Positions 11,564 through 24,170 are shown, counted from the stretch's first letter. The stretch: 64,000 nucleotides of DNA from Nymphaea colorata (GCF_008831285.2 NC_045144.1:22337716-22401715), one strand, 5' to 3'. A program made the numbers and translations. The notes: generated by a model from the letters alone, not told the origin.

Positions 11564-12111
11564 ATGCCTCTCTATTCTTCAAGCTGGAAGAGGGTTAGGG
11601 AGGAAAAAGCTGGGCCTTCTAGGGTTACTTCTTCTTCTAATGGTGGTGGCTTTAATTTCAACATGTTTTTGAGTTTCAGAGGCAAAGACACAAGAGGCCG
11701 CTTCACCAGCCATCTCTACAAGGAGCTGAACCAATGCCGTATATCTGCCTTCTTCGACAGTGTGGGCCTCCGAAAGGGTGAAAGGATCAGCGAGATCTTG
11801 GGATACATGAAGGCATCCCAGGTTGTCATGTCCATCTTGTCCAAGAACTACGCCAAATCGAAATGGTGTCTGCTCGAGGCTGCCAAGATGCTGGAAATTC
11901 ACGAAGATGATAAGGAGAATAAGTGGATTATACCTGTCTTTCTTGATGTTTCTCCTTCTGACATCAAAGAAGATAGTGGATCATTTCAAGTTTCTATTAC
12001 ATAAAACCAGAAGAAGGTTAATTTGGACAGGGAACAGACTGAAAAGTACAGATGCGTCTTGAGATCAATAGGGCCAATTGCTGGATACTCTCTCATAACT
12101 GACGCAAATGG
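11564..12111 (+). pseudogene. TNL resistance-gene relic: TIR exon
   Basis: The first exon of a TIR-NBS-LRR immune receptor. The TIR domain is an NADase/scaffold domain that signals in the cytoplasm or nucleus. Translation from ATG 11564 gives a serine-rich lead and then the TIR motifs in order: FNMFLSFRGKDTRGRFTSHL, a segment ending GLRKGERIS, SQVVMSILSKNYAKSKWCLLE (overlapping blocks; the conserved catalytic Glu is present), and IPVFLDVSPSDIKEDSGSF. An in-frame TAA at 12002-12004 interrupts it, but the same frame goes on with REQTEKYRCVLRSIGPIAGY, the usual end of the domain. A splice donor GTATGC follows at 12112. The nonsense codon makes it a pseudogene or at most a truncated TIR-only protein. 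Confidence 0.9.
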
Positions 12112-12292
12112 GTATGCAATAAGCATGTGCCTCTGTTTATGTGTGTATGTGTGTGTGTGTCAGAAAGAGCAAATAAAATGGAGAAGCATCCTTACCTTAT
12201 TTGTTTGCTTCACATGAGAAGGTCTCTGTAATAATCTGTGAGTGTTTTATTGCTTACTCTTACCATATAGAATATCACTTGGCTGCATGCAG

Positions 12293-13394
12293 GGATGAAG
12301 CAAGGCTATGCACCATGATATGTGACTGGATTTCGAGCATATTGAAGCAGGTACTGCTTGGTGTGCAACCTATTGAAATTGATTAGGTTGGAAGGAGAAA
12401 CCAATGGCATTAACATAGTTGGAATTTGTGGAAAAGGTGGCATTGGGAAGACAGCGATTGCAATGACCATCTTTGATAAGCTCTCTCATGAATTCAGATA
12501 CACCAGCTTCATTTCAGACATCAGGGAAGAAGCCAAGAAGCACAATGGGATTTGCTTGTTACAAGCCAAACTCATTTCGGATATCTCAAAAGAGACAAGT
12601 GTGGTTATAGACACGGTTAATAATGGAATTAGTGCGATCAGACGAAAATTTGGATGCAAGAAAGTGCTCATAGTTCTCGATGACATTGATGACACTAAAC
12701 AACTTGATGCATTGGTAGCTGACCAAGTACATGTAAAACGAGAGCATGTATTTGGTGCAGGAAGTAAGATTATTATCACTACAAGGAACAGAGCCCCACT
12801 GATTGCTCATGGTTTAGAAATTTACTACCCCAAGGAGCTAAAATATCCTCAGTCACTTAAATTATTTTCTCTCCATGCCTTTAAAGTTAGCCCACCAACA
12901 TCAGAATTTCTTGGCTTGTCAGAGAAGGTTGTCAAAGTTGCAGGAGGCCTGCCATTAGCTCTAAAAGTATTTAGGTAACATTTTTCCTCAATAAATAGAG
13001 TTAGAGAGGTATGGGAGGTTGAGTTGGGAAAATTGCAAAGACATTCACATCAAAAAGTTCTTGAAAGACTTAAAATAAGCTATGATGGGTTGGAGCTTAC
13101 ACAGAAGTATGTATTTTTGGATGTAGCATGTTTCCTCATTGGGTCAAGTAAAGAGGAAGCATTATTCTTCTGGGAAGATCACTATGCTGCAGATAGTGCA
13201 ATTAATGCTCTTGAAAGCAAGTCTCTTCTCACCATGGATGTTGATAATCGGTTCAGAATGCATGGCTGAATTCAGGTATGGGAAGATGGATAGTTAAAGA
13301 AGCAGGCAATCTCAATCCTCACATGTACAGCAGACTTTGGGATAGGGATGATGTATCTAAGGTATTGGAGGATGAGGCCTGAATTTGTTCTTAT
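12293..13394 (+). pseudogene. TNL resistance-gene relic: NB-ARC exon
   Basis: The ATP/ADP-binding switch of the receptor, after a short intron (about 12112-12292, ending TGCATGCAG). Motifs in order are DEARLCTMICDWISSILKQV, the P-loop GKGGIGKTAIA (12430), RNBS-A FISDIREEA, kinase-2 KKVLIVLDDID, RNBS-B GSKIIITTRNR, GLPL GGLPLALKVF, then the winged-helix region ISYDGLELTQKYVFLDVACF and ALESKSLLTM. Breaks: a frameshift near 12390 before the P-loop; an in-frame TAA right after GLPL (12976-12978); and at the MHD site the text reads MHG, then a stop and a frameshift near 13265-13280. The exon then runs on as GRWIVKEAG and SRLWDRDDVSKVLEDEA. Confidence 0.93.
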
Positions 13395-16274
13395 TACATT
13401 TCTATCATGGTGTTGACATTGTAACTAATTATCTCTGACTCTCTTGGTGTCTTACTCAAGCTTAGGTAATAGAGGAGCAATTTTAGTTTGCTGATGTCAA
13501 TTTGGTCAAGACCCCACAATTTGGTCTAATGGCCTTTGTTCATTAGCCTTGAACCAAACCGTTTACTTTGTGATTAGGACATTGTCTTTCGACATTATTT
13601 TCCACTCAAGTCAATCCATAGTGTTACTATTCTGCAAGCTCTTTGAGTCCTGCTTAATTTGTTATCACATCTTCTGCTCTTTAACTTTTGCCTTCATAGT
13701 TAATCGTGATTCATTCTTTTTTACTTAGACTTTAGGTCCTCATTGAAATTTTGCGTCTCACACCATGAGAATTATGGTATCTTTTTAATAATTGAGTGTA
13801 ATCTTCAGAAGTTAGTAGCCCCCAAATGGATGCCAATATTGCTGCAAGTTATGCCACGATTTGTGTGGTAGTGTCTACTATAACTGTAATAAGTGACAAA
13901 TCTTGGCAATTGCTGTTTTAGTGATTTTTTCTTAGTGGTTCCTATCTTATCGGCTATTTTTCAAAACCGTCTTTTTCATTTCGAGTTTTCCAAATCCAGC
14001 CTTGGACACACCCATCCTTTTATAGATCCAAGATGGCTTAAGGTAAGAAGTTAACATGGGATTGAAAATAGAGCAGAAGGATACCTTCGCCGTCAACTGT
14101 AACCTAATACATAAGATGAGTTTTTTGCATATGTGAAACTTTCTGAAGACTAACCATATAATTGCATGTTCAAAAAAATTCACAATTGTTATGTAAAATT
14201 ATTTCTTTTTGCATGTATATATAATTTCGTAAGCCAAAAAATTGCACTAATGATTTTGAGAATCCTATACAATATAAAAATATTATTAAAGTTGATTGTG
14301 AAGTTGTTTTGGGTATCAGCATTATTTAGTCAGCACTATTTAGTTAGTTTGGTGAAAAAAAACTCGTCTATAACCTTTTCTGTTCAATTTTATGTATAAT
14401 CAGGTCATCCCTATCCTTTATTTATGAATTGTCTTGAAGGGCAAAACTGTCGGTTGATTAGATTTTCCAAGTTAATATTCCTTTACCAAAGTTCATGGAT
14501 AAAAATCTATGGATTTTAATCCATGGATTGATTACCAAGAGATAATTGTTCATAGTGTTTAGCGTATGATTGGCAGAGATTAAAATCCTTAAAATATTGT
14601 CTACTGTCTGATGGTATTGAATTAAAATCCATAGACAAAAAAAAAATATCTGTTGCAAAGCTTGGCCTACACGGTAAGCTTTAAGTGGTATTAATTATTA
14701 AAACCTAACTATTGAAGCAGGAGGTCACTTGATTTATGTACCATTTCTTCTATTGTTTCCGGTTTAAAGGCGGGTTCTATTGTTTCTGGTTTAAAGGCCC
14801 ACCAAGTTTGGAAGAAAAGGAAAGACTAATTCTGACAAATGTCGGAGATTCAAAAAACATGTTTCTCACTTGATTGCATATTTCTAGAATGATTTTCTTG
14901 GCTGCTAAGGTGGTGGAACGTCCTCAAGGATCAGATACTGGACTCTTGAAAGAACAACGATAAACTGATTCAGAAGTTCTAAATGTTTTGTCATTTCAAA
15001 ATTTCGTATATTAACTTCAAGCAAGAAAGAAAGGAGGAAAGCAATTAATACTGAAGACCAAGCCATCGAGCCTTGTGAACCTGTTCAGCAGCTGAGAGCA
15101 CGTTTCAAACATTGAGCCTTGTGAACATGCCAAGGAGGAGGCTGCGGTGGAAGGGTGAGCTGCTCTAGAGGGGCACTCAAATGGTGGTTAAAGAGATGAA
15201 ACTACTGTGGATGCTGCAGTTGATGCAGATGTTGCAGTGAAGTGGTGCAATGAAATTCTTGTGGCGGGAGAAAAAATGAGATGCACCCACAGTAAACTTT
15301 TCTATCCAAAAGCAAGCTACAGAACGAAAGCAGGGCACTCAGAGCGAGTGTGTAGCGGAAGCATGGACACGCGCAATGAAGGCCTATCCAGGGCAGTCGC
15401 TCCTGGGAATCCCTCAGGAAGACAGAGCCAGAGCACGGCTAAGGCAGGCACATGACAAGAATAGAGAGCAAGCCTGTCTTTAATTTCCAGAAGGCACAGA
15501 ACTGCAGCATGAGCACCAAAGTTCACTGCTCGGAAAGATTCTTCGTGACTATGGACCAAAGCCTACAGCGGAGCCACAAGGAAAGTGGATGATAGATTTG
15601 GAAAAGTTGAGAAGGGTATAAACTCTGGAACTCGAGTAATAGGATGAGGAGCATTATGGAAAATTTTCCTATTGTTATCCAGCCTATGCATTGTCTGGTA
15701 GAAATCTCCACCATAATTTTAAGAAAATCAGATGACAAACAAGAACTTAATGTTTAATTGTCTGGCTAACGAACTCCAGCAACATAACCATACGTCAGGC
15801 TACCTATAGATAGAGAATTTCTTGTTGAAATTTTACTTCTAACTCTTCCCACTGCACCCTTTTTGTGGATTAACCCAGTATATCTGGGAACCTATCATTG
15901 GCTTATGATGTTGCAAATTTTTAGTATTTATTTTCCTGAATTAAAATGTGTGGCTTCATCAGAATCACTTTATAAAAAATAACTTTATAAAAAATATGCT
16001 AGTTCTTATTGAGAGCTACATTTTATGATGTATTATCTTTGTTTTTTGTTGTTTCGTGTTTTTGTTAAAATAGACTCCATGTGACCAAGTACTCCCACTA
16101 AGTTTGCTTGTATTTGCTTGAGAAACCTTTAAATTTTCCATAGTCCATTTACAGCGTTTTATGAAATTATCTTTTGTTTTCATATTTTATTGTCCAATCA
16201 TAGAAGGGATTTTGTGTAGCAAACTTACATAACTTATTCTGATTAGTCCATGCCCCAGCAAGAATATACTTCGC
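13395..16274 (+). other. Left part of the expanded TNL intron
   Basis: Lies between the NB-ARC exon and the solo LTR. AT-rich, with no exon of the receptor recognised. Short frames (for example 15207-15455) have no similarity I can name. Before the LTR inserted, this sequence joined directly to 25982 onward, so the original intron was about 3 kb. Confidence 0.6.
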
Positions 16275-17999
16275 ATATGTGTTCACACCCCACTTCTTTC
16301 TCAAAGGAGGTCGAAATGCGAATCAGCAAAATTCTTTTAAAACTGAGGTTTTGGAGAAAAATTTTTAAGAAAAAGGGATCCACCGGTTGGTACGAGGTCC
16401 AACCGTTCCTGCCGCCTTTAACAGGGGTAATTGGACCAAGGACTAAGGATCACTTGGATCATGTACGAGTTATTGATGCAAATCCTTTGTGCTTGTGCAT
16501 TGAGATTTTGGATTCAAGAACCAAAATTCATTTTGAATAAGTGATTTGAACTTGTTTTGAAAATGAATTTGAAGGTTGGAGAGTTTTCAAGTTAATTTAA
16601 AAACCTTTGTTTTGGTGTCATTTGATTTGAAATCAACAATTCTTGAGGATTTTGAAGATTTGAGATTGAGTTCTTTGTAGTGAACTCAATATGATGAGTT
16701 GAAATGATGATCATCTTTTGGGAAAATAGCTAAGTTTCCTCAGCAAACAAAATTGATTTTGAGTTTTTCTTTCGATAGAACATAGGTTCCAAATTGTTAA
16801 AAACATATTTTTTTCTAAACATATTTTGGCCAAGATTGTGAATGCATTGCTTGTGTTTCTTTTGAAATAAGTGAAGTTTACAAATTCTTGTTGCAATATG
16901 ACTTGGGGTCACTTTTTGCAACTCAAAGTTGAATCACTTAACTTCTTAAGAATGTGCACGTGGTGATATTGACTTTAAGTGAAAGTGAATGCATGAAAGG
17001 AGAAGAGAAACTATATGAAACATTCATTCTTCTCTCTCTCATAATCTCTCAAGATTCATTCATTGCAATCACATATCATACAATCTATGCATGAAGATTG
17101 ATTTTTATTAAAAAATGTAGGACTTTCTCTAAATGTGTTTATTATATTGTCAAGCACATGAATTAGTGATGTAGTCCATAAGTTTGAGTCATGGATGACA
17201 AATTCAAAACAATTAAGAATTAGGAGAATGAGGATGAAATCAAACTTTAAAATATGGAGGAAATGTGGATATCATCTTTTTTCCTCAAAATTATCATAAA
17301 ATTATATTTTATTCTGATTTAAATGGATAAAAATAAAATATTGATTCTAAGAGTGTTTGACTCTTTGGGAAATGATGAAATTCAGTTTTACTCCATATGA
17401 ATTAAGCATCAAGTTGGCAAAAATCATACGCCACATGTTCTCATTCATATCATGGAGTTCAAAGGACCTTTCTTTCTCCCCAAAATCAAACAAAATTTCA
17501 TATTCTTGACCAAGAAAATCCATTCATTTCTTGGATTATGAAAACACTTTTGATCTTGTTCTTTAAGGGATACAAAGACTATGGTTTTTGAAATGTGATC
17601 TTACATTCTTTTTTAGACTCAATCAATCACATGTAAGTCTGAAAATTGGTGGAGGAAATCAGAAATTTCTAAAAGGCTTTTAGAGAGCCGATTAGGTAGT
17701 AGCAGAACCTTTTTATTGTCTTTCAAAATATAATCACTTTATGGCTGAAAATTGACATCGAAAATATATAAAATTTGACACTCTTAAGCTAACTCTCATA
17801 AAGGACGGTCTACTTTTAGCAACTTTCATACATTTTACGTATGGATTGCTGAAATTAAATAAAAAATGAAACGAAAATGATTTCATAGCCTTGCACTTAT
17901 GAAAATCAACGAAATAATCTCCCTTTTTAAAAACCAATTTGGAAACGTGTTCCAACCTGATTTTAAAAGAGGAAAATGATTTTTAAGAAGAGATTGCAC

Positions 18000-18002
<3 letters not shown>

Positions 18003-18042
<40 letters not shown>
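18003..18042. repeat. (TA)n microsatellite
   Basis: About 20 TA units without interruption, inside the left arm of the solo LTR. Confidence 0.95.
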
Positions 18043-18043
<1 letters not shown>

Positions 18044-18825
18044 GTATCTTACTCTTCAAAATGGAATTTAATCAAGGGACCCCATGACTCATGAATCATG
18101 ATGATTTATGACTGGTTTCTTTTACGTAGGAAAACTGAAAACTTGTTTCTAATCTCCTCTACCACTCTTGATCAATTAAATTGAAAGACATGAATCTGAA
18201 CGACTTCAAATGAGATGGAAAACAAAACAATGCTTAAGCTAATTCATCCATAATGTTGCCATGCAAGGGTAGATCACATTCATAAGAATGTATCCATCCC
18301 TAATAGGCGTTTTCATCACATATGTTGCAGCAAAATCACTCTCTCACCGTGGGATTCTCTCATGGTAAGAGTTCAAAATGGTTTTAAGCATGTTGTTTTG
18401 AAAGGGACGTGGCCTTGGGGCCCTTTTCAAAATTTCATACATGGGTCCATCTTTAAGAAAAACCTACGTATGCATGCATTATGCATTAACATTCACATTT
18501 AATCGTAGATTTCTCCTAGCTGGACATCATTTCCCACCATGAAACAAATGAAAATAAATCCTCCCACGGATTGCTGAAGCTAAAATAGATGAAAATTGGT
18601 TAAAATCACCTACCTTGCGTCTTGATACTTGATCTTCACCTTCACTTGTTTTCTTAAATCGAGCAATCCTAAGCAAGAATCCAACTTGGATTCGAGCTTA
18701 GTAAAGCTAGAAGAAGAATAGCTTGCTTGCTGAAACTTGTGTTAGGAAAGAGGGCTTCTCACCACAAAAATCCTAAATAAAGGTTCACTTAAGCACCCTA
18801 ACTTAACAAAATCAATGGAGAGAAT

Positions 18826-19069
18826 TGTTGATAGACTGTGTGTTGCGGGTCCGGATCCATACCCGACCCGCCTTGTAGCCCGTTTTGGGCTCTACTTAAG
18901 TCATGTAACCCTAATCCTTAAGTGTTAATGATAATCTTTAGAGAGAGAGAGTCTGGCTGCTAGTGGGCACCAACTCCTCCTCATTCGTGGTTTTTCTCCC
19001 TCGTGCTAAGGGTTTTCCACGTTACATCGTGATCATTGTTTCTCTTCGTCTTCTTTTCGTATTTCTACA
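18826..19069 (+). repeat. 5' LTR of the young copia element
   Basis: 244 bp from TGTTGATAGACTG to TTTCTACA. The only difference from 24165-24408 is A against G in CTCGTGCTAAGG / CTCGTGCTGAGG. It carries an (AG)n tract. No clear TATA box was seen. Confidence 0.98.
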
Positions 19070-19081
19070 TGGTATCAGAGC
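19070..19081 (+). promoter_or_regulatory. Primer-binding site of the young copia element
   Basis: TGGTATCAGAGC, directly after the 5' LTR, complementary to the 3' end of initiator methionine tRNA, which primes minus-strand DNA synthesis. Confidence 0.97.
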
Positions 19082-19848
19082 CGTGAAGTTCCGGCGTTTC
19101 TAGTTTGTCGTTTGCCCGTGTTGGAGGAGGATTCGCCCGGCACTGTTCATTGACTCGCCCGGCACTGTTCATCGTCTCGCCTGGCACTGTTCATCGCCCG
19201 TGCCCGACGCTTGTGCCCGAGCTTCACCCGACGCCTCGTCTGTCGCCGTCTCCACCCAGCGCCGCCCTGATCAGCGCCGCTCAGGATTCCGCCGTCTCCT
19301 TCAAGCGACGACCGGCCCAACGACGCCCTAATCAGCGCCGTTCCTGTTCCGCCCAGCGCCGCCCTGATCAGCGCCGCTCAGGATTCCGCCGTTGGACCGG
19401 CCCAGCGACGCCCTGATCAGCGCCGTTCCTGTTCAGCCGCTTCCGCCCAGCGTCGGCCTGCCCAGCGACGCCCTGTCCAGCGGCGTTCCTCTCTGTCAAC
19501 CGACGCATCGCCCACCGCCGTGCCTTTTTTTCCGGCGCCGCGCCGCTCTGCCTGGTTCCGGCGGTTTATTTCCGCCCAGCGCCGCGCCGCTCTGCCTGGT
19601 TCTGGCGGTCTGCTTCCGCCGTTGCACCGCTCTGCCTGGTTCCGGCGTTCTGTTTCCGCCCAGCGTCGCGCCGCTCTACCTCGTTTTTTCTCCGGCGCTG
19701 CATCTTTGTTGTTGTCTGGTGAGGTTTAGGCGTTCTCCGTTTTGTCCGTTGCCTGCTCTCTGCCTTTTTTGGTGTTGTATTGTGTTGTTGCTCCCTGCTG
19801 CCCTTGCTGCCTACTGGGCTTCTTCCGTAGCTAGACTGGTCTGTGATT
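19082..19848 (+). other. GC- and CpG-rich repetitive leader of the young copia element
   Basis: About 770 bp between PBS and gag, far richer in G+C than its surroundings and built from imperfect repeats. CGCCCGGCACTGTTCAT-like units are repeated near 19135-19200, CAGCGCCGCCCTGATCAGCG-like units near 19255-19440, and CGCTCTGCCTGGTTC-like units near 19545-19650. Open frames occur here in several phases on both strands, but that follows from the composition and lack of stops. None resembles a protein. Confidence 0.85.
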
Positions 19849-20574
19849 ATGGCAGCCTCTTCCTCCTCAACTGTCAACACCAATCCCACTGAAATAGGGG
19901 CTTTTAGAACTGAGAATGTTCCCATGCAGGTCATCACTCTTCGCCTCACCAAGGAGAATTATTTCTCGTGGTCGCCTGCTATGACTATGGGGATTGCTGG
20001 CCGTGGTCGCATGGCCTATATTGATGGGAGCAACTCCGAACCAGCAAGAACGAGTGATGTGTGGAATACTTGGTTTCTTGAGGATAATCAAGTGAAAACT
20101 TGGATTGTCAATTCCGTTTCCGCCGATATTCAGCCCCTTATCTTTCGGAAGAAGACTGCTAGGGACATGTGGGTGGTCCTCGAGCAAATGTATGGCCAAA
20201 AGAAGACCGCAATTCGTACTTACCAAGTAATGAAGACAGTCTATGGCATTCGACAAGGGAACTCGTCTGTTGCAGAGTACTATGGGGCTTTGAAAGCAAA
20301 GTGGGAAGAGCTTGACTATCATTCTGATATTCCTTGGCATTGTCCCCATGATCAGGCGCTCTATGTTGCTCATGAATGGGAAAACAGGGTGTTCCTATTT
20401 TTAGCAGGTTTAAATGATGAGTTTGAAGGTGTTCGAAGCCAGATTCTGAATTCAGGGAGGTGTCCAGTATTGAAGATGTGTACTCCTGTATTGAAGCGGA
20501 AGAACAGAGGAGGCTTGTTACAAAAGACGGGAAGAAGGAACTTGTGCCCTATAGCGAGAGATCCGCTCTCGTGA
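19849..20574 (+). pseudogene. Young copia gag, frameshifted
   Basis: The start is ATG 19849 (an upstream GTG at 19843 is less likely). Copia gag features are LTKENYFSWSPAMTM near residue 30, the VWNTWFLEDNQVKTWIVNSV block, and ARDMWVVLEQMYGQ. The true gag sequence stops at about 20455, where a run GGGAGG appears to have lost one base. The remaining codons to 20574 are out of frame, and the real continuation (EDVYSCIEAEEQRR) is in the next frame. Gag would form the virus-like particle around the element RNA. No slippery heptamer for programmed frameshifting is visible at the site. Confidence 0.93.
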
Positions 20575-22364
20575 GTCGTGGTCCTGGCGGCCCGTCTAGA
20601 TCCCTTCGCCGGTGCACTCACTGCAAGAAGACAGGTCACACCGTGGATTATTGTTGGGATCTTCATCCAGAAAAGAAGGGAAACAAAGGGAGATCTTCGA
20701 TTGGGAGAACGCCTGTGTCTGAGGTGCAAGCATCCAGTGGAGAAAAAGTCTCCATTTCTGCTGACCAGCTTCGTGAACTAAGGGCTTATTTGGGCAGGCT
20801 CGATGTCAACAAGATTGAGACCTCAGAGGGAACTACAGCTAATCATGCTCTCGCGGTTATTGGCAATCAAGGTAACTCTTCTGTGGGGGAATGGATTGTC
20901 GATAGTGGTGCTACTCATCACATGACAGGTAATCCAAAATTGTTTCATGAGTATAAGTTGTCCTCGGGAAAGGAACGTGTTTCTCTTGCAGATGGTTCCT
21001 CTACCTGTGTGGCAGGCGAAGGCACTTTGTCCTTGTTGGACAAATTTCATGTGCAGGGCGCTTTACATGTTCCCCAGTTTCCTTTAAATCTCTTATCAGT
21101 CAGTAGACTTACTAAAGAATTGAATTGTGAACTTATATTCTCTGCCGATCGTTGTGTTTTGCAGGACTTGGTGACAGGGAAGAGGATTGGGATTGGTTTA
21201 GCTTCTGATGGATTATATCGTCTTCCCATATGTGTGGCTACTGCTCTGTTGACAGCGATCCGCAAGACAGATAAGAGAAGAGAAGATTGTCTTCAGTCTT
21301 TTATGTACTGGCATGAACGCTTTGGGCATTTACCTTTTGGGATTTTGAAACATTTGTTTCCAGACTTGTGTTCCTCCTTTGATTTGTCTTCCATTTCTTG
21401 TGATGTTTGTCAGTTTGCCAAACATGTGAGGGCTTCGTACCCTCTTTCTTCTAGTTGTGCTAATGAAGCTTTTTCCCTTATTCACTCTGATGTATGGGGA
21501 CCTTCGGGCATTCATACCCGTCAAGGTTTCCAATATTTTATCACTTTCATTGATGATTTCTCTCGTGCTACATTTATATACTTGTTAAAAGACCGCAGCG
21601 AGGTTCCTCGCATCATAGAGACATTTTTTCTTGTGCATACCCAGTATGGTGCGAATGTTAAAACTTTCAGGTCCGATAATGCCCGTGAGTACATGTGTCA
21701 GCCTGTTGAGGAGTTTCTTAGACAACGGGGGATTGTTCACGAGACATCCTGTAGTTACACCCCCCCTCAAAATGGGGTAGCTGAAAGGAAAAATCGTCAA
21801 CTTCTTAATGTCACCAGGGCTCTTTTGTTTCAGAGAAATCTTCCTAAACACTATTGGGGTGATGCAGTTCTTACTAGTGCCTATCTTATTAACCGCATGC
21901 CCAGTCGTGTTTTGAATGGTAGGACTCCCCACTCGGTGCTTCCTGGTAGTCGTCCACCATTTCCTCTTCCTCCTCGTGTTTTTGGTTGTGTATGTTTTAT
22001 CCATGATCACAGTCCAAATGTCAAGAAACTTGATCCTAAGTCCATCAAAGGTGTCTTTGTTGGATACTCCCCTACGCAAAAAGGATACAAATGTATTGAT
22101 CCTATTACTGGTCGAGCTTATGTTACGAGGGATGTTACCTTCTTGGAACATGCCTCTTACTTTGGTGTGAATCCTCTTCAGGGGGAGCAGTCTGTGGGCA
22201 GGGAAGAGTATTCTCAGAGACAGGAACTTCAGTTTATAGATTTTTTGGACTACAAGAAAGCAGAATCACTTAATACTGTTGATGTGCCTGAGAAGGAGGA
22301 AAGGGGTGACAATAGCATTGAGAAGGAAGGCCCTCAGTTGTTTGGACAGTTCTACTCTAGATGA
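20460..22364 (+). pseudogene. Young copia end of gag, protease and integrase
   Basis: 634 codons. The zinc knuckle CTHCKKTGHTVDYC is at residues 52-65 (bp 20613). Protease WIVDSGATHHM has its active Asp codon at 20901. The integrase zinc finger is WHERFGH with CDVC near 21305-21415. The core has all three catalytic acids, in HSDVWGP, RSDNAREY and NGVAERKNR, and the fold continues to the FVGYSPTQKGYKC region. The frame ends at TGA 22362-22364 in AGA TGA GGT, and the same frame continues beyond it, so this is a nonsense change. CGA to TGA by cytosine deamination is the simplest explanation. Confidence 0.95.
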
Positions 22365-24170
22365 GGTACTCGGACAGAGGTGATGACTTGTGATGCTAGA
22401 TCTACTTCCAATCCCAATGCCACTCCTTCCCTGGATGAACCAAGTCCTACCAAGGAGACCGTGGAGACTCATGATGAGGTTGAAAAGAAGAATGACGATC
22501 TTCCCATTGCCCTGAGAAAGGGTGTCAGGTCATGTACTCAACACCCCATTGGTAATTTTGTTTCTTATTCCAGACTTCGGAAAGATTACAAGTGCTTTGT
22601 TTCTACTCTCTCTTTGGCTGTGATTCCCAGGACTGTCGTTGAAGCTCAAAGTGACTCCAAGTGGGCTGATGCAATGAAAGAAGAAATAGATGCCCTAAGA
22701 AAAAACTTGACATGGGAAGTGGTGAAGATTCCTGAAGCCGCTCACCTAGTTGGATCCAAATGGGTGTATACCATCAAGTACAAACCAGATGGGAGTGTTG
22801 AAAGATATAAAGCTCGACTTGTGGCCAAGGGGTTTAGCCAGAAATATGGAATTGATTACTTGGAAACCTTTGCTCCTGTTGCGAAAATGAAGACTGTGAG
22901 GGTGGTTATATCCCTAGCTGTGATGAAGGAGTGGAAGATGTATCAACTGGATGTTAAGAATGCATTCCTCAATGGTGACCTCGAAGAAGAAGTATATATG
23001 CATATGCCTCCAGGATATGAAGAACCAGAAAAGTGTTGTAAGCTGAAAAAGGCCTTGTATGGTCTTAAGCAATCGCCCAGAGCGTGGTTTGAACGACTGA
23101 GAAGAGTGATGATACGTCATGGATACAAACAAGGAAATGGAGATCACACTCTGTTTGTGAAGAGGAAGGAGAGCAGGGTTACTCTCCTGCTCGTCTACGT
23201 AGATGACATGATTGTTACTGGAGATGATGAGGAGGAGATTATCAAGCTAAAAGGGTTACTAGCTACAGAATTCGACCTCAAAGATCTTGGCAAGCTAAGG
23301 TATTTTCTTGGTATGGAGGTTGCTAGGTCTAGTACTGGTCTTGTACTAAACCAAAGGAAATATACATTAGATCTGCTGGAAGAAACTGGTAAATTGGGAT
23401 GTAGACCTACTCCTACCCCTTTTGACACTGGGCACAAGTTGAGTCTTAGAGATGGAGAGCCTCTTTGTGAAGAAGACAAGGGAAGATATCAACGTTTGGT
23501 TGGGAAGCTAATTTATCTTACCCTCACGAGACCTGATATCACCTTTGCGGTGAATGTTTTGAGCCAATTCATGCATGCGCCAACCGATGCACATCTGAAG
23601 GCTGTGGACAGAGTGCTATGCTACCTGAAGAAAAATCCTGGTAAGGGACTCCTGTATGTGAAACAAGAGACGGTGGAAATCGAGGGCTATTCTGATGCGG
23701 ATTGGGCAGGTTGTTGTGATACCAGACGATCCACTACAGGGTACTGTGTCTACTTGGGAGGAAACCTTGTTGTATGGAGGAGCAAGAGACAGGATGTTTG
23801 CTCTAGATCCAGTGCAGAGGCAGAATATAGGGCAGTTGCTATGGGAGTGTCAGAGTTATTATGGTTGAAGATATTGTTGACTGACATTGGAATAGAGATT
23901 GAAGGACCTATGAAGATGTACTGTGATAACAAGTCTACAATCAACTTAGCCAACAACCCTGTTCTTCACGACAGAACAAAACATGTTGAAATTGATCGTC
24001 ACTTCATTCGGGAAAGGATTGATGCGAAAGAGTTGATCTTACCTTACATGAAGTCTGAAGACCAAACTGCTGATGTTCTGACGAAAGCTCTTCCTTCAGC
24101 TTCATTTGAGCGGAATGTATCCAAGTTGGGCATGTTTGATATGTATGCCCAACTTGAGGGGGAGTGTTGA
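22365..24170 (+). pseudogene. Young copia reverse transcriptase and RNase H
   Basis: Same frame as the integrase part. RT features are SKWVYTIKYKPDGSVERYKA, QLDVKNAFLNGDLEEEVYM, ALYGLKQSPRAWF and the catalytic YVDD at 23196-23207. RNase H features are YSDADWAGCCDTRRSTTGYC, SSAEAEYRAVAMG and TKHVEIDRHFIRERI, with the ADVLTKALP motif near the end. All catalytic acids that can be recognised are intact. The stop codon TGA (24168-24170) lies in the first six bases of the 3' LTR. Only the upstream stop and gag shift prevent a full polyprotein. Confidence 0.96.
24151..24164 (+). promoter_or_regulatory. Polypurine tract of the young copia element
   Basis: AACTTGAGGGGGAG directly 5' of the 3' LTR. 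It also codes for the last residues of the polyprotein. Confidence 0.95.

Noticed and set aside
15207-15455. 82-codon open frame in the TNL intron as a gene
   Set aside because: No similarity, no splice or promoter context, and it overlaps an opposite-strand frame of similar length.
19105-19952. Long open frames on both strands in the GC-rich copia leader
   Set aside because: They overlap in several phases, consist of repeated arginine/proline/alanine-rich sequence and lie in the untranslated leader between PBS and gag. Base composition explains them.
20450-20470. Programmed -1 frameshift between gag and pol
   Set aside because: The shift lies inside gag before the zinc knuckle, no X-XXY-YYZ slippery heptamer is present, and one lost base in a G run explains it.
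20370-23956. Minus-strand open frames within the young copia element (for example 21585-22151)
   Set aside because: Shadows of the gag-pol coding strand.
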